Below are positions 42,652-51,937 of a stretch of 57,999 bases of DNA, one piece after another. How positions within the stretch are numbered: position 1 is the stretch's first letter; each line of letters opens with the position of its first letter. Below the pieces are notes generated by a model that made no database searches, was not told where the DNA came from, and saw nothing but the letters and a program-made list of their open reading frames with translations. The position numbers and the translations under genes are program-made. The stretch is taken from positions 28,649,986 through 28,707,984 of the forward strand of contig CAIIXF020000004.1 of assembly GCA_903813345.2 (NCBI GenBank), written 5' to 3'. Source of the DNA: Owenia fusiformis (lineage: Eukaryota; Annelida; Polychaeta; Sabellida; Oweniidae).

Positions 42652-44920
42652 TAAAAAGGGGAAGTCCCGTCAAAATAAAACTCCCTGATTTCAAGTTTTT
42701 TGTAAACATACACCATTGCATGTTGATGGTTGGCATGACCTGCAGGTCACGATGGCAAATGAATGTTACGTTGTCAATAGAATATAGCGTTTGACCATCT
42801 CTGATCATAAAAATGAGTTGATAGAAATTCAAGTAACATGTATCAAGTTCATTTTATCACGGACTACATCTATGGATTCCAAATCTGGTTCACTGAACGG
42901 CTCAATAATTAGTAGTAAAGCGTATTTTATAGAGTCAGTAGTCTGGTGGCAGTTTAGAAATCCCGCGTTCGAACACTTAGTACTATAATACTCCTAGATC
43001 TTAATATAACAATACGGTTTTTGAAATACGTTGTTTTTATTCACCTGTAGACGCACCTGGTGATCGGAAAATATGAACGGATCGGAAGGGGTGGGGTTGG
43101 TGAAGATTTGTTGAATTTTCTATCAAAAATGGGCTGACTACCCTCCTCCGTTCATTTTGTCCGATCGCTGGGCGTGATAGATAATGTTGAACGAAATGTG
43201 TATTTTGGACTAATAATGTAATTCATAATAAATACAAGTATTTCAAGAATTGCCATACTGCACGTAAAACGGGTAGCCGTAGCTTCTTCACTGATGTACG
43301 ATCGGATATACTACATGTACTTAAAAAAGTTTTGTTGCGACTAATAAAACAGATATATAAAAATAACAGGTGCAATTCATATAATCAATTTTAGATACTG
43401 TATTTAGTAATATTATGAATCCCAAACACAACGCATTAATTAAATGCATGTTTAAGTGTCAATTAGCCTATTAGAATAAATATATTAAAACTATTATGAA
43501 CAGATAATTCATTGATATGTATTTATTCAACTCTAATGGGCTTTTCTCTTTTAACTGCTACGTACACGGCTCTCGATTTACAGATTTCGAGCCATCAAAG
43601 TCAGATTAGGCGGAGCCCTTATCCTCAATTAAAAAATAATATTGGTAAGGAAGTCGGACATGTTTGATACCATTTCTCATCTCTTTTCTGCTTTTAAAAT
43701 ACCGACTTGAATCACAATTTGTGTACGATCATTGCATCAGATCTGAAAATATCAATATTGTACTCACTGGTTTTGTGATCGAAAGGTAGATTTTTCGTAT
43801 AACAAATATATGAGTTATAGATTATATAATTTGTGTGTTTTTTTATGAAAAATAACATGCTACCCGCAGGTGACAAATATTTTGACCACAGCCGTGATAC
43901 TGTTTTATTTAACTCGTATTTGAAAACAGATTGCGGAGAGACTGAATTGTTCATTTTCTTTTAAAAAATATACGACTGAAAACTTACTTCGTCAAATTTT
44001 GGCCATTGCTACCCCCCCCCCCAGCCCCCGGATACATTCCAATATAAAAATAAATTAACACCATCAAATCTTTTCATTCCAAAACACAAAACGCCTAGGC
44101 GCGTGCCGGTGTGTTCAGGCATGATCAGTACTGTACATTTCTTAGAAGAAATGAGATGTCATGGTTTATCATGATGCATTCTCCGATCCACGTTGGAGTT
44201 GGCCAATACATCGGAGGAACAAACAGTTATCTAATTCTCAGACATTTGATTAGTCTAGATATTTGTACTTCCTTTGACCAGTGAATGGTGTGACTGAAAT
44301 TCGAATCTAATCTGTTTCATTTTTATGTAAATTGAAAGAAAATAAAGTTTTGTTTTTAATGTTTTAACAATCTTAACGTTATGCGTGCAGCGCAGCTTAA
44401 TACGACAATCAAAGGAAAGAATAAGAACATGTCTTTTATTTGTTATTTCAGCTCGTACAATATCCCCGTTATAAAACCAAAATACGCTCCTTGGTCATCG
44501 CAGAAATGGTCTTGCAACAAACCTCTATGTGCCCGCTTGTCTCTGTAACTTAATAAATAAAAATAAAAAATACTAAATATAAAATACGATTCTGAATAAA
44601 ACTTTATAAGAACGTGGTTTGCGTTATTTATTTATTAATTCATTTATACGAACGCGCTCGTCTTTTGAACTGAGTATGGAAATACACCAAGCCAAGTGGC
44701 CATTGAGTAATAGTAATTATTGTACACGTATTGCTTTCCAAGTATTATTAATAAATGTACGTTCCCAAATAAAATTAAAAAAAATAGAAGAATAGCATTC
44801 GATTTAGGCGGCTTTTATTAATTCATGAATTTTGTTCAAGAATATGATTTACACGTAAATATAAAATACATTGAACAATTGCCGGTTGAATTAGACTCAC
44901 AGTTGCCCTGTCTTAATTTT
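42652..44920. other. P2 interior, no gene seen
   Basis: 42700-43010 resembles P1 16600-16810 (GCGTTCGAACAC... shared). C homopolymer near 44010-44020. ORFs 42620-42832, 42791-42988 and 43712-43954 lack support. Confidence 0.45.
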
Positions 44921-45150
44921 GCATCGATCGATGCATTCCTCGATCCACCGATGCACATTGGACGTTGCATCGAGAAATGCGTCGGTCGGTGCATAAAACG
45001 TGCCGATCGGTGCATCGTTAAAATGCGCCGAGATGCATTTCGGCGCGCCGATGTTGCATCGATCGTCGCATCGATCGTTGCACCGGTCGGTGCGTCGATC
45101 GGTGCATCTATCGTCGCACCGAGGTGTGATGGCCGCTCTGGTCTGTACTG
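44921..45150. repeat. P2 right terminal palindrome array
   Basis: TGCATCGATCGATGCATTCC, CGATCGGTGCATCG, GCATCGATCGTCGCATCGAT and similar words, then GAGGTGTGATGGCCGCTCTG and finally GTCTGTACTG. The ORFs 44825-45175 and 44836-45216 on opposite strands are composition artefacts. Confidence 0.75.
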
Positions 45151-45311
45151 TATGCCCTTGGGAATAGGGTATTGAATGAACACACTCATTAATTTATTTT
45201 CATAGATACCTAGCAACAGCGGTTACCATGGCAACGGTTGCTAGGGGTTGGTGGAGCAGCTAAAAAATTACCAGAAACAAGGGCACTTTTTACTATGTAA
45301 TTTTTTACAAA

Positions 45312-45776
45312 ATGACAGTTTCTTTTCAAATTTTGTTTACACAGTGCCCTGAGGTGGTTGTTATGACAACACAACCAATTAGGATGTCATCTCTAGTACA
45401 TGATGTCACACATGGCTGTGACATCAGAGACACAGCCATTTTGCAGTACTTTAGGGTGGAGCAAAATTGGCTAAAAATAGGGATGAATTCCAAAGAACTC
45501 AATGTTAACAGAAGATCTGTTATAAAATACAATGCAATCAGAGGTATTCCAGCACTAGACACCTTAAGGGGCCTACATGAGGTGTATGGACAGGAAAATG
45601 TGAAGCGGTCAACTGTTTACAGGTGGTACATTTGTACATTTAAAGATAATGGAAACCACACTGTTTTTGATGCTCCCAGATGTGGTCGCAAAGCTGATAC
45701 CGTGATTCCAGAAAACATCAAACTTATTGAAGATATGATATCTATGGATGGTAGACACACTATTACTGAACTTTGA
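45312..45776 (+). pseudogene. mariner-like transposase, N-terminal remains (third family)
   Basis: Residues about 65-150 show a mariner helix-turn-helix pair: NRRSVIKYNAIRGIPALDTL, then VYGQENVKRSTVYRWY, a degenerate GRP-type hinge (CGRKADTV) and HTITEL. The second helix-turn-helix continues in another frame after 45776 (SSYMIVRHVCLDG at about 45799-45838). The catalytic domain is missing, replaced by a hairpin and short repeats. It belongs to the element whose CGAGGGG ends are at 30875 and 46453 and is clearly different from the 17.8/19.8 kb family. Non-functional. Confidence 0.7.
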
Positions 45777-45853
45777 TGTCTGGACTCAAATATTCCTCAG
45801 TTCAAGCTATATGATAGTTAGGCATGTATGCTTAGATGGCACTATACTTAGAG

Positions 45854-45965
45854 GTTATGTCACTATGACGTGAAATATGCCTGAGTTCTCCCAATATAGG
45901 CCGACCTTGGGAGGCTCTATATTTGGGCAAGAACGAAGGCATATTTCACGTCATAGTGACATAAC
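45854..45965. repeat. hairpin with 29-bp perfect arms
   Basis: GTTATGTCACTATGACGTGA (start of the arm, 45854-45882) is mirrored perfectly at 45937-45965. Complementarity continues inward with mismatches (GAGTTCTCCCAATATAGG against CTATATTTGGGCAAGAAC), giving arms of about 47 bp. A further inverted pair TATTACATGCCT (45971) and AGGTATGTAATA (46172) lies just outside. Probably a MITE that replaced part of the mariner. Confidence 0.7.
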
Positions 45966-46061
45966 TGATGTATTACATGCCTTTGTTCCCATGGTTACTT
46001 TGTATCAATGACGTGACGTCATGATATTATCATGGTTATTAAAGAAATCTAATATCAAAAC

Positions 46062-46125
46062 GAGGTAAGCGGGCTATATCGAGGTAAGCGGGCTATATCG
46101 GGGTAATCGGGCAATATCGGTGGAT
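46062..46125. repeat. 20-bp tandem repeat, three copies
   Basis: GAGGTAAGCGGGCTATATC recurs three times, the last diverged (GGGGTAATCGGGCAATATC). Confidence 0.8.
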
Positions 46126-46736
46126 ATAGCTCGCTAACTTTCCCATTGACTTCCATACAAATGCTTCGCTAGGTATGTAATACTAGTACATATTCCATAA
46201 AGTCATGAAATATAGAGAAATTGAAAAATTTGACGTAAAATCTTGAAGTTTTTTTATATTAATAACTGCTCCGGGTCACTGGTCATGACGTCACATAGAA
46301 ATCTCTTAAACCACTATATGATAGAGTTAACTAATCAAACTACATGAGGATGTAGCATACTACCAAGATGTTATTTGGTGAAAATATCAATGCAATTGAA
46401 GCAATTTTGAAAAAGTTATGGTACTTGTCTCACTAATTAATGATACCCCCTCGTAAACACACAGTGCTGTGGTGTTTTTTGTTGATTTCCTCATCATAGT
46501 GTTTGGACCCAATTATGGGAACCTGGACACCAATTTTATAAAAGTCGCATTTCCAAGGTCCACTAAAAAAGCTGGGATGAGATGAAAACACTGAGATGTT
46601 TTTAGTTTGAAATGTTTAGAGCATTGTGTTGTAGGCTGAGATGTGTGTTCTGTTGTCATTTGAGAATTGAAGAACTCTTTATGTATGCTGAAATATCTAC
46701 ATATTTCTGATAATTTATATTTTCAGCTCAAGCAAA

Positions 46737-46843
46737 GAGGTTTTTCAAAACCAGGCAAATAGAGCATAGGAGGGTTAAGAATCCTGAAAAGCTGGCTGTG
46801 CATAAGAAGCAGATCACAAAAATTAACCGATTGAACAGAATAA
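46737..46843 (+). CDS. possible basic exon
   Basis: Acceptor TAATTTATATTTTCAG ends at 46736. The frame reads QAKRFFKTRQIEHRRVKNPE then KLAVHKKQITKINRLNR, strongly basic. The donor is unclear (AATAA|GTTATA is weak). Resembles in style, not sequence, the charged block at 29250. Not recognised. Confidence 0.35.
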
Positions 46844-46905
46844 GTTATATAATACACCTTAGTTTCACTTATTTTTCTGTTCTGATACTATGTGGTGTCC
46901 TTCAG

Positions 46906-46990
46906 GCTGATCAACCAGAAACAGAAGAAAATCCAAAATGGCTACATTAACATTTACCCAGAATGCCCAAAAAGCAAACCAAAAAAGTGA
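46906..46990 (+). CDS. possible terminal exon (27 codons)
   Basis: An excellent acceptor (ATACTATGTGGTGTCCTTCAG region) ends at 46905. The frame reads LINQKQKKIQNGYINIYPEC then PKSKPKK and stops at TGA 46988-46990. It may belong with the preceding basic exon, though their phases do not join cleanly with the donor proposed there. Function unknown. Confidence 0.35.
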
Positions 46991-47280
46991 TTTTTCCGAA
47001 ATTAAAATGGTAGCATCAAAATAGGCAAGCTTTTGAACCTGGACTTACAAGAGGGACGTCTGTATTAAAGAGGAACCAAAACAATTTAGAACAGATACCT
47101 TAACCTAATGTTCATTTCTAATTCATGTTTGATCAAATTAAGTATACTATCACACATTGTAATTTTATTTATACATTTATACTTAAAAATAAATAATTTT
47201 AGATATGTACAACTAATAAGTAACATATATATGTCCAGGAAATAGCATAAGAAATTCTGTATATGGCTCATATTTTTCAG

Positions 47281-47539
47281 AAATTTCCTGAATAAGATAC
47301 GCCGATTATTGGCCCTTTTAGTCAAGGCTGTTTTTAAGAAATTGCTTGATAACATCAGTCAGAAGTCTGAAGGCGAAAAATATGGTATTATCTTAAATTT
47401 AGATGAAACTGGATTAAGTATGGTGCCTGCATCATCTTCTACAAGACCATTGATGGAAGTTAACATGTTTGAATATTGGGTTAAGACGACAATTTTTTAC
47501 AATTACCATGGCCACTACTACCACTATATCAGTTTCTAG
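47281..47539 (+). CDS. possible exon or relic with an LDETG motif (DDE-like?)
   Basis: A strong acceptor (GGCTCATATTTTTCAG) ends at 47280. The frame reads NFLNKIRRLLALLVKAVFKK then LLDNISQKSEGEKYGIILNL and DETGLSMVPAS. The segment IILNLDETGLSMVP resembles the NxDETG block holding the first catalytic Asp of pogo/Tigger-type DDE transposases; only this motif is present, so the match is weak. Coding character fades after about 47490. The antisense ORF 47086-47355 is a shadow. Confidence 0.35.
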
Positions 47540-48028
47540 CTTTGCCATGTCCCCCGAATAAGCATATCATAGATGCTTTTGATCAGATAGCTGCTAAAGC
47601 AACTCCAGCTGTTGAGCCACTTGTGAGATTCATCAGAGCAACACAGAACAACGTAGACCATTCTACGTAGACCATTCTACGTAGACCACTTATTCCCAAA
47701 GCATCTTCAACCAACAGGAGAACACTTGAATGATCTCTAAGATCCATGTGTATTTTGATGACATATCATCCGTGTTGTAATCACAGTTAGGTTCATTGGG
47801 GCAGAAACCCATAACCTTAAGATCAAGTATTGGTAGGGAGGAAGCAATAGAGGGCTGGTATAGCTAACCTACATTTTTAAAATTACACACTAGGTACTGA
47901 TGGTTTAAGATATTGTTTGCCAACCTACTAAATGTTTATACAATTTGTTTTTCGGTGTGTAGGCTTAATTAGGCTCATGCAGACTTAAAATTCAATTCCT
48001 TGCAGACATAAGAATTATACTTGGTTGG
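47540..48028. other. no clear gene; short tandem CTACGTAGACCATT repeat
   Basis: At about 47655-47692, GTAGACCATTCTAC occurs in tandem two and a half times. A coding-like patch (FDQIAAKATPAVEPLVRFIR, 47580-47640) lies just before it without clear borders. Confidence 0.4.
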
Positions 48029-48425
48029 ACCTAAATTACACCTGTTTATTCCTAAATTAGGCCTGTGTTAGCATAAATCATGCCAATGAAGAAGTTAATT
48101 CTACAGACTTTCAAATAACATACAAAGGTGTAAAGTTGTGGTGTTAAAAGGGCGAATTGCAGGCGTTAAGACGTTATTTAACATATGATGAGTTATCATC
48201 AGGCCCATCGAGTTCAATTTTAATGCCTTCAATTATTAACCCATTGATACCTTGCTTACATAATGATACAATGGTAAGACCTATATTACACCTGTCTATT
48301 CCTAATTTAGGCCTGTGTTAGCATAAATCATGCCAATGAAGAAGTTAATTCTACAGACTTTCAAACAACATACAAAGGTGTAAAGTTGTGGTGTAAAAAG
48401 GGAGAATTGCAGGCTTTAAGACGTT
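48029..48425. repeat. direct duplication: 147-bp units at 48029-48175 and 48279-48425
   Basis: Both units run ACCTA(A/T)ATTACACCTGT ... GCCTGTGTTAGCATAAATCA ... ATTGCAGGC(G/T)TTAAGACGTT with few differences, separated by about 100 bp of unrelated sequence. Confidence 0.85.
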
Positions 48426-48446
48426 TCAGTTTTACAAAAACAAAAA

Positions 48447-48640
48447 AGGCATGTTGTGTTGGACAGTGTGAGGAATGGGAGCCAGTGGAGTTGTGGGCAC
48501 TGTCACTTCAATGAAAACATTTCCAAAAAAGAAGGCATGTCGTGTTGCAAGTGTGAGGAATGGGAACCAGTGGAATTGTGGCACTGTCACCTCAATGTTA
48601 ACATTTACAAAAGGAAGGCATCCAGTGTGAAGGATGGGAC
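48447..48640. repeat. 84-bp tandem repeat, about 2.3 copies
   Basis: Units start GGCATG(T)(T/C)GTGTTG at 48449 and 48534, with a partial third at 48617. Each contains GTGTGAGGAATGGGA(G/A)CCAGTG and GTGGCACTGTCAC(T/C)TCAATG. It abuts the preceding duplication. The overlapping ORFs on both strands, although Cys-rich, are repeat-derived. Confidence 0.8.
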
Positions 48641-49604
48641 AACTGATTAGCATAAAAATACTATTACCATTATTTTTGTCCAACTGTGTCAGTGATGTTT
48701 TTGAGTATTCAATGTTTGAGTTGAAAGGAGATTCATTTGGAGGTTCAATGTCTTTTGATAACAAGAGGATTGGTGTTATCATGGTAGAAGTTCAAGTTAA
48801 ATGGAGGAGGTCATGTTGGAGAATTTTCAGATGGTTTGTTGTTTCATAATGCTTTTGGTGTTAGGGTTGATATTCCAAATGTTTATCTTGTTGTGAATTT
48901 TGTGTTCCTAGGTCATTCCTTGATTATTTGCAGCAGGTAGGTCAGTGTGTGGGAAGTATGGATAGGAAATGTCTAGCATGGTTGTAGGTTTAACAAGTTC
49001 AAAGGTTTACGTATGAAGTTCATGAGGCAGTTAAAGTATAATATGAGGTTCTGGTTAGTTGATTGTTCAAGAGTCAATTGTAGGTTCAGGGAATGGATAG
49101 AAAGTCTTAGAAGCAGTCAAAATTTTAATGTCAAAAACTTAGAAAGCATTTAGTATGCAATGTCCCCTGCTGTTGCTGTTGTTGCTGTTGTCGTAAATAT
49201 TGTAAGTGCATATTATAAGCATTCCCAGCCTTGGCTAACGTCAACTTCCAAAGTACGTACAAATATACTGTTTTTTATTTTTACACATAGGTGCTGATAT
49301 ACTTATTATTGGATTTGGACAACATCACCAGACTACAAGCAGAGATGATGCGACATACATGAACATTTGTGCAAGGATTTCTTGGACTGATTCTACCTTG
49401 TGTTACCCTTGGGGTGTAATGTATTTAGTACTTTCTTCTGATCAAGTTTCTTGACAATTGGATGATGACACATTTTGTAATTTTTTACTAACTATTGCAA
49501 ATAAGCTGCAATTTGTGCAGCACTATTTCGTGTAGATATTGTTCTAGCATTATCGTGATTATTTTCTACTGTATAGAGAAACTGTATTGTAATTATTATG
49601 TTCG
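48641..49604. other. no clear gene
   Basis: A possible coding patch reads VFEYSMFELKGDSFGGSMSF at 48690-48760 without splice borders. A short GTTGCTGTT run lies near 49165. Nothing else seen. Confidence 0.35.
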
Positions 49605-50027
49605 TTGCTCCGATTAATTTTCGGGAATAAAAGAAACAATTTCCTAATTTTGATGATAATTTCTGTTATTTGGGACTCCGACAAAAACATGAGAGAAGTA
49701 GATGAGAACATCATTTTTCTTTTGAAAGGTTGTTCTTGCAAGAAAGAGCCATTTTGTTCAAGGAGCTGTGGATGCAAAAACAGACCAGGTGGGTGTGGAC
49801 CTACTTGCCTCTGCAAGGGTGGTTTCAACTGTAAAAACCCAGTCAATCTAAAGAAAATAAAGGAAGCCAGTGAAAAAATTAATGAATCCCCTCAAAATAA
49901 TGACGAAAATTCTATAGATCATGAAAATAGTGAACTCAACGATATTCTTTCTATAGATGATTTTGGGTTCAATACAGACGACGATTCATCATCAGATGAT
50001 GAAAATGATTTTAATGATATCCTTTAA
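49605..50027 (+). CDS. CXC (tesmin/TSO1-like) domain last exon
   Basis: In frame: VIWDSDKNMREVDENIIFLL, then the cysteine block KGCSCKKEPFCSRSCGCKNR and PGGCGPTCLCKGGFNCKNP (nine Cys with C-x-C pairs), then a linker and an acidic tail (TDDDSSSDDENDFNDIL) ending at TAA 50025-50027. CXC domains bind zinc and DNA. The combination WD-x-D/E-x-N..LL..GC-x-C plus an acidic C-terminus is typical of the ends of uncharacterised, multi-copy mollusc and cnidarian proteins. The frame has no ATG near 49605; the true start is an acceptor upstream of about 49665, not fixed. It could be the C-terminal partner of proteins like the 34620 ORF. Confidence 0.65.
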   Translation: MLRLIFGNKRNNFLILMIISVIWDSDKNMREVDENIIFLLKGCSCKKEPFCSRSCGCKNRPGGCGPTCLCKGGFNCKNPVNLKKIKEASEKINESPQNNDENSIDHENSELNDILSIDDFGFNTDDDSSSDDENDFNDIL

Positions 50028-50337
50028 TGCACTTTAACAGTTAAATGTCCTTGGATTTTACCAACTAATAGAAAAAGCATGACATTTTGATTTGTATAGA
50101 ATTGAGAATATAAAGATTATGTATAATTCATTACAATTATCATAATAATTCAGTATATTTCAGCATTTAATTTTTACATATTAACTTATCCACCTCCACT
50201 AAGTGCAGGCTGGATATTGATCATATTCATTATTTTAATCCATCTCCTTATAAGTGATTGGATTATGTTTAGTATATGTCTGTTCCTTTCTTGAAAGCCC
50301 ATGGTGCAACTAATAGGTCTTTCTGGAGTATATTATT
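50028..50337. other. 3' flank of the CXC exon
   Basis: AT-rich; AATATAAAG near 50108 is the nearest polyadenylation-like word. No other gene seen. Confidence 0.4.
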
Positions 50338-50565
50338 AATTCTCCTCAACTCAGCTACTGTTGATTCTCCTCATCTCGGTAAATGTTAATTCCTTAACTC
50401 AGCCACTGTTAATTCTCCTCAACTCAGCTACTGTAAAGTCTCCTCATCTCAGTAACTGTTGATTCTCAGCAACTGTTGATTCTCAGCAACTGTTAATTCT
50501 CCTTAACTCAGCCACTGTTAGTTCTGCTTAATTCAGCCACTGTTAAGTGTCCTCAACTCAGATTA
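50338..50565. repeat. TCAGC(T/C)ACTGTTAATTCTCC minisatellite
   Basis: Irregular tandem array of 20-31-bp units built on ATTCTCCTCAACTCAGC and ACTGTTAA, at least nine copies, with deletions giving shorter GATTCTCAGCAACTGTT units in the middle. Confidence 0.85.
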
Positions 50566-50908
50566 CTTTAAAACTATCAAAAATCAGGGAATTTTCTCTA
50601 CTTAATGGATTTTAAATATTTTTTTTCAATTCAAAAACTGCACCTGGGTACTGTCTTAACCTTAAATGGAAGAAAATCCAGCTTAATATCTGAAGTTTTG
50701 ACATTTTTGTACAAGCAGTTAGGCAGTCCTCGGATATAGACCACCTGTAGCTGCTTTTTCCCCTTTTTAGCTTGCACAACTTCCGAGTATAAATAATCCT
50801 GAAATCAAAACAGAAAATTCATTCTTGTACATGTTCTTAAATTCCTGGTTCTGGTTCTCCTACTGCTAGTGTCGGATATTTTTAAACTAATTTGTTGTTT
50901 GATTTCAG

Positions 50909-51037
50909 ATTCTTGCAACCCGACAATGGGATATTACAGAATCCATAAACATATTTGACCTTAAACAGGTATCATTACAGACTGCCATCTCGATGCCAAT
51001 TAAAAGAAGATTATCCATTGAGGGGCAAATCGTAAAA
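50909..51037 (+). CDS. exon 1 of a two-exon possible OB-fold region
   Basis: Acceptor TTTGTTGTTTGATTTCAG ends at 50908; donor AAA|GTGAGT follows 51037. The 43 codons are in phase 0 at both ends: ILATRQWDITESINIFDLKQ then VSLQTAISMPIKRRLSIEGQ and IVK. The last strand (RLSIEGQIVK) leading into the next exon resembles the first strands of an OB fold in RPA-like proteins that are repetitive in invertebrates. Recognition is by pattern only. Confidence 0.5.
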
Positions 51038-51745
51038 GTGAGTAATTCAAAATATACTTAGCCCGGTTAGGCTTTAGAGAATTATACCACTGGCTATATT
51101 GGGCAGATTTGCCTACACTGCCGTGATGATCTCTGATACATTCATCCAATCATAGGATGGTGTAATGTATTAGGTATCATTGGAAAGGTTATTTCAGTAC
51201 TTTAAGCTAACGTGTTACTATATTGCGCCATTATCGATGGAGAAATACATGTATATACATTCCAAATTTATCACCAGCGTATGTTGCCACTACTTAATTT
51301 TTTGTTGCTGAAATTCGCCTTCAAAATTTGCATGATTATCACCCTAATTTCATGATTTTGAGAGACTATTTCTTAAGAAACAATCAAAAGTCGGTAAGGG
51401 AAATTACAAGGTGGTGTCAAATTACTATAGAAGTTCATTACTTCAAACTCACCAAAAAGACGAGTGGCATTAGGAAATAAGAGACATTAAGAACACGGGG
51501 GTTTATCGTTTCAAGTCGAAATTACTGACAATTTGGGTGTTTCAGTAACTTTGATCACCTCTCTTTGGTGCTAGGGGGGGTTAGTCACAATTTTTCGCTA
51601 AAGCACGCCTACTTCTATTTTTGAGAAAAAAAACCATAAAATTCGAGTTCAAATGACACACTATGAAAATCGAGAACATACTAAACTCTAATACTTTTAT
51701 TAACATTTTCTAATGCCAAGATATTTCATACAAAATTATTTTCAG
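51038..51745. other. intron of the possible OB-fold gene
   Basis: 708 bp, GTGAGT to TTTTCAG; no ORF or repeat of note. Confidence 0.45.
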
Positions 51746-51937
51746 AAAAGGAAAGTATTCGATAATGTAGTAGTAACACTAACCAATGGCACGGATTCTA
51801 TGGACATAACGATGTACAAAGAAAGTTGTACAAACAGCATACAAGAGAATGCAATGGTGAGGATTTAAGATATAGAAAAAACGGAGAACAAGGACAATAT
51901 AATTCGAATGCATTCTACTCCTGGAACAAAAGTTGAG
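51746..51937 (+). CDS. exon 2 of the possible OB-fold region, with an in-frame TAA
   Basis: Acceptor AATTATTTTCAG ends at 51745; the phase-0 frame reads KRKVFDNVVVTLTNGTDSMD then ITMYKESCTNSIQENAMVRI, a TAA at 51866-51868, then DIEKTENKDNIIRMHSTPGT and KVE before the donor GAG|GTATGT. The text is protein-like on both sides of the stop, so one nonsense change has probably inactivated the gene. Alternatively splicing uses the earlier GTGAGG donor after 51856, which would drop the stop and the last 27 codons. Both donors keep phase 0. Confidence 0.5.

Larger units (their letters stand above)
30957..45150. mobile_element. P2: 14.2 kb TA-flanked element with palindrome-array termini
   Basis: The left end CAGTACAGATC (30957) and the right end GGTCTGTACTG (45150) are inverted, with TA outside both. 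Each continues as a TGCATCGATCGGTGCA array. The interior is related to P1 in both orientations: 31.2-32.75 and 36.6-36.8 kb match P1's right part inverted, while 39.8-43.0 kb match it directly. P2 thus looks like two P1-type right halves facing outward, with a relic array at 37.24-37.31 kb between. It holds a nested 3.86 kb element and no recognisable transposase of its own. Confidence 0.6.
30875..46453. mobile_element. mariner-like element split by a 14.2 kb insertion
   Basis: 27-bp inverted repeats starting CGAGGGG lie at 30875-30901 and 46427-46453 with one mismatch, each bordered by TA. Only 82 bp of the left side remains before P2 begins; the other 1.3 kb (45151-46453), with transposase remains, follows P2. 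Without P2 the element would be about 1.4 kb, the normal mariner size. This fixes the order of events: mariner first, P2 later. Confidence 0.7.

Noticed and set aside
44825-45216. ORFs of 116 and 126 codons on opposite strands
   Set aside because: Overlap the P2 right array; composition artefact.
45838-45870. Intact mariner catalytic domain downstream of 45776
   Set aside because: No D,D-motif coding text could be found between 45838 and 46453.
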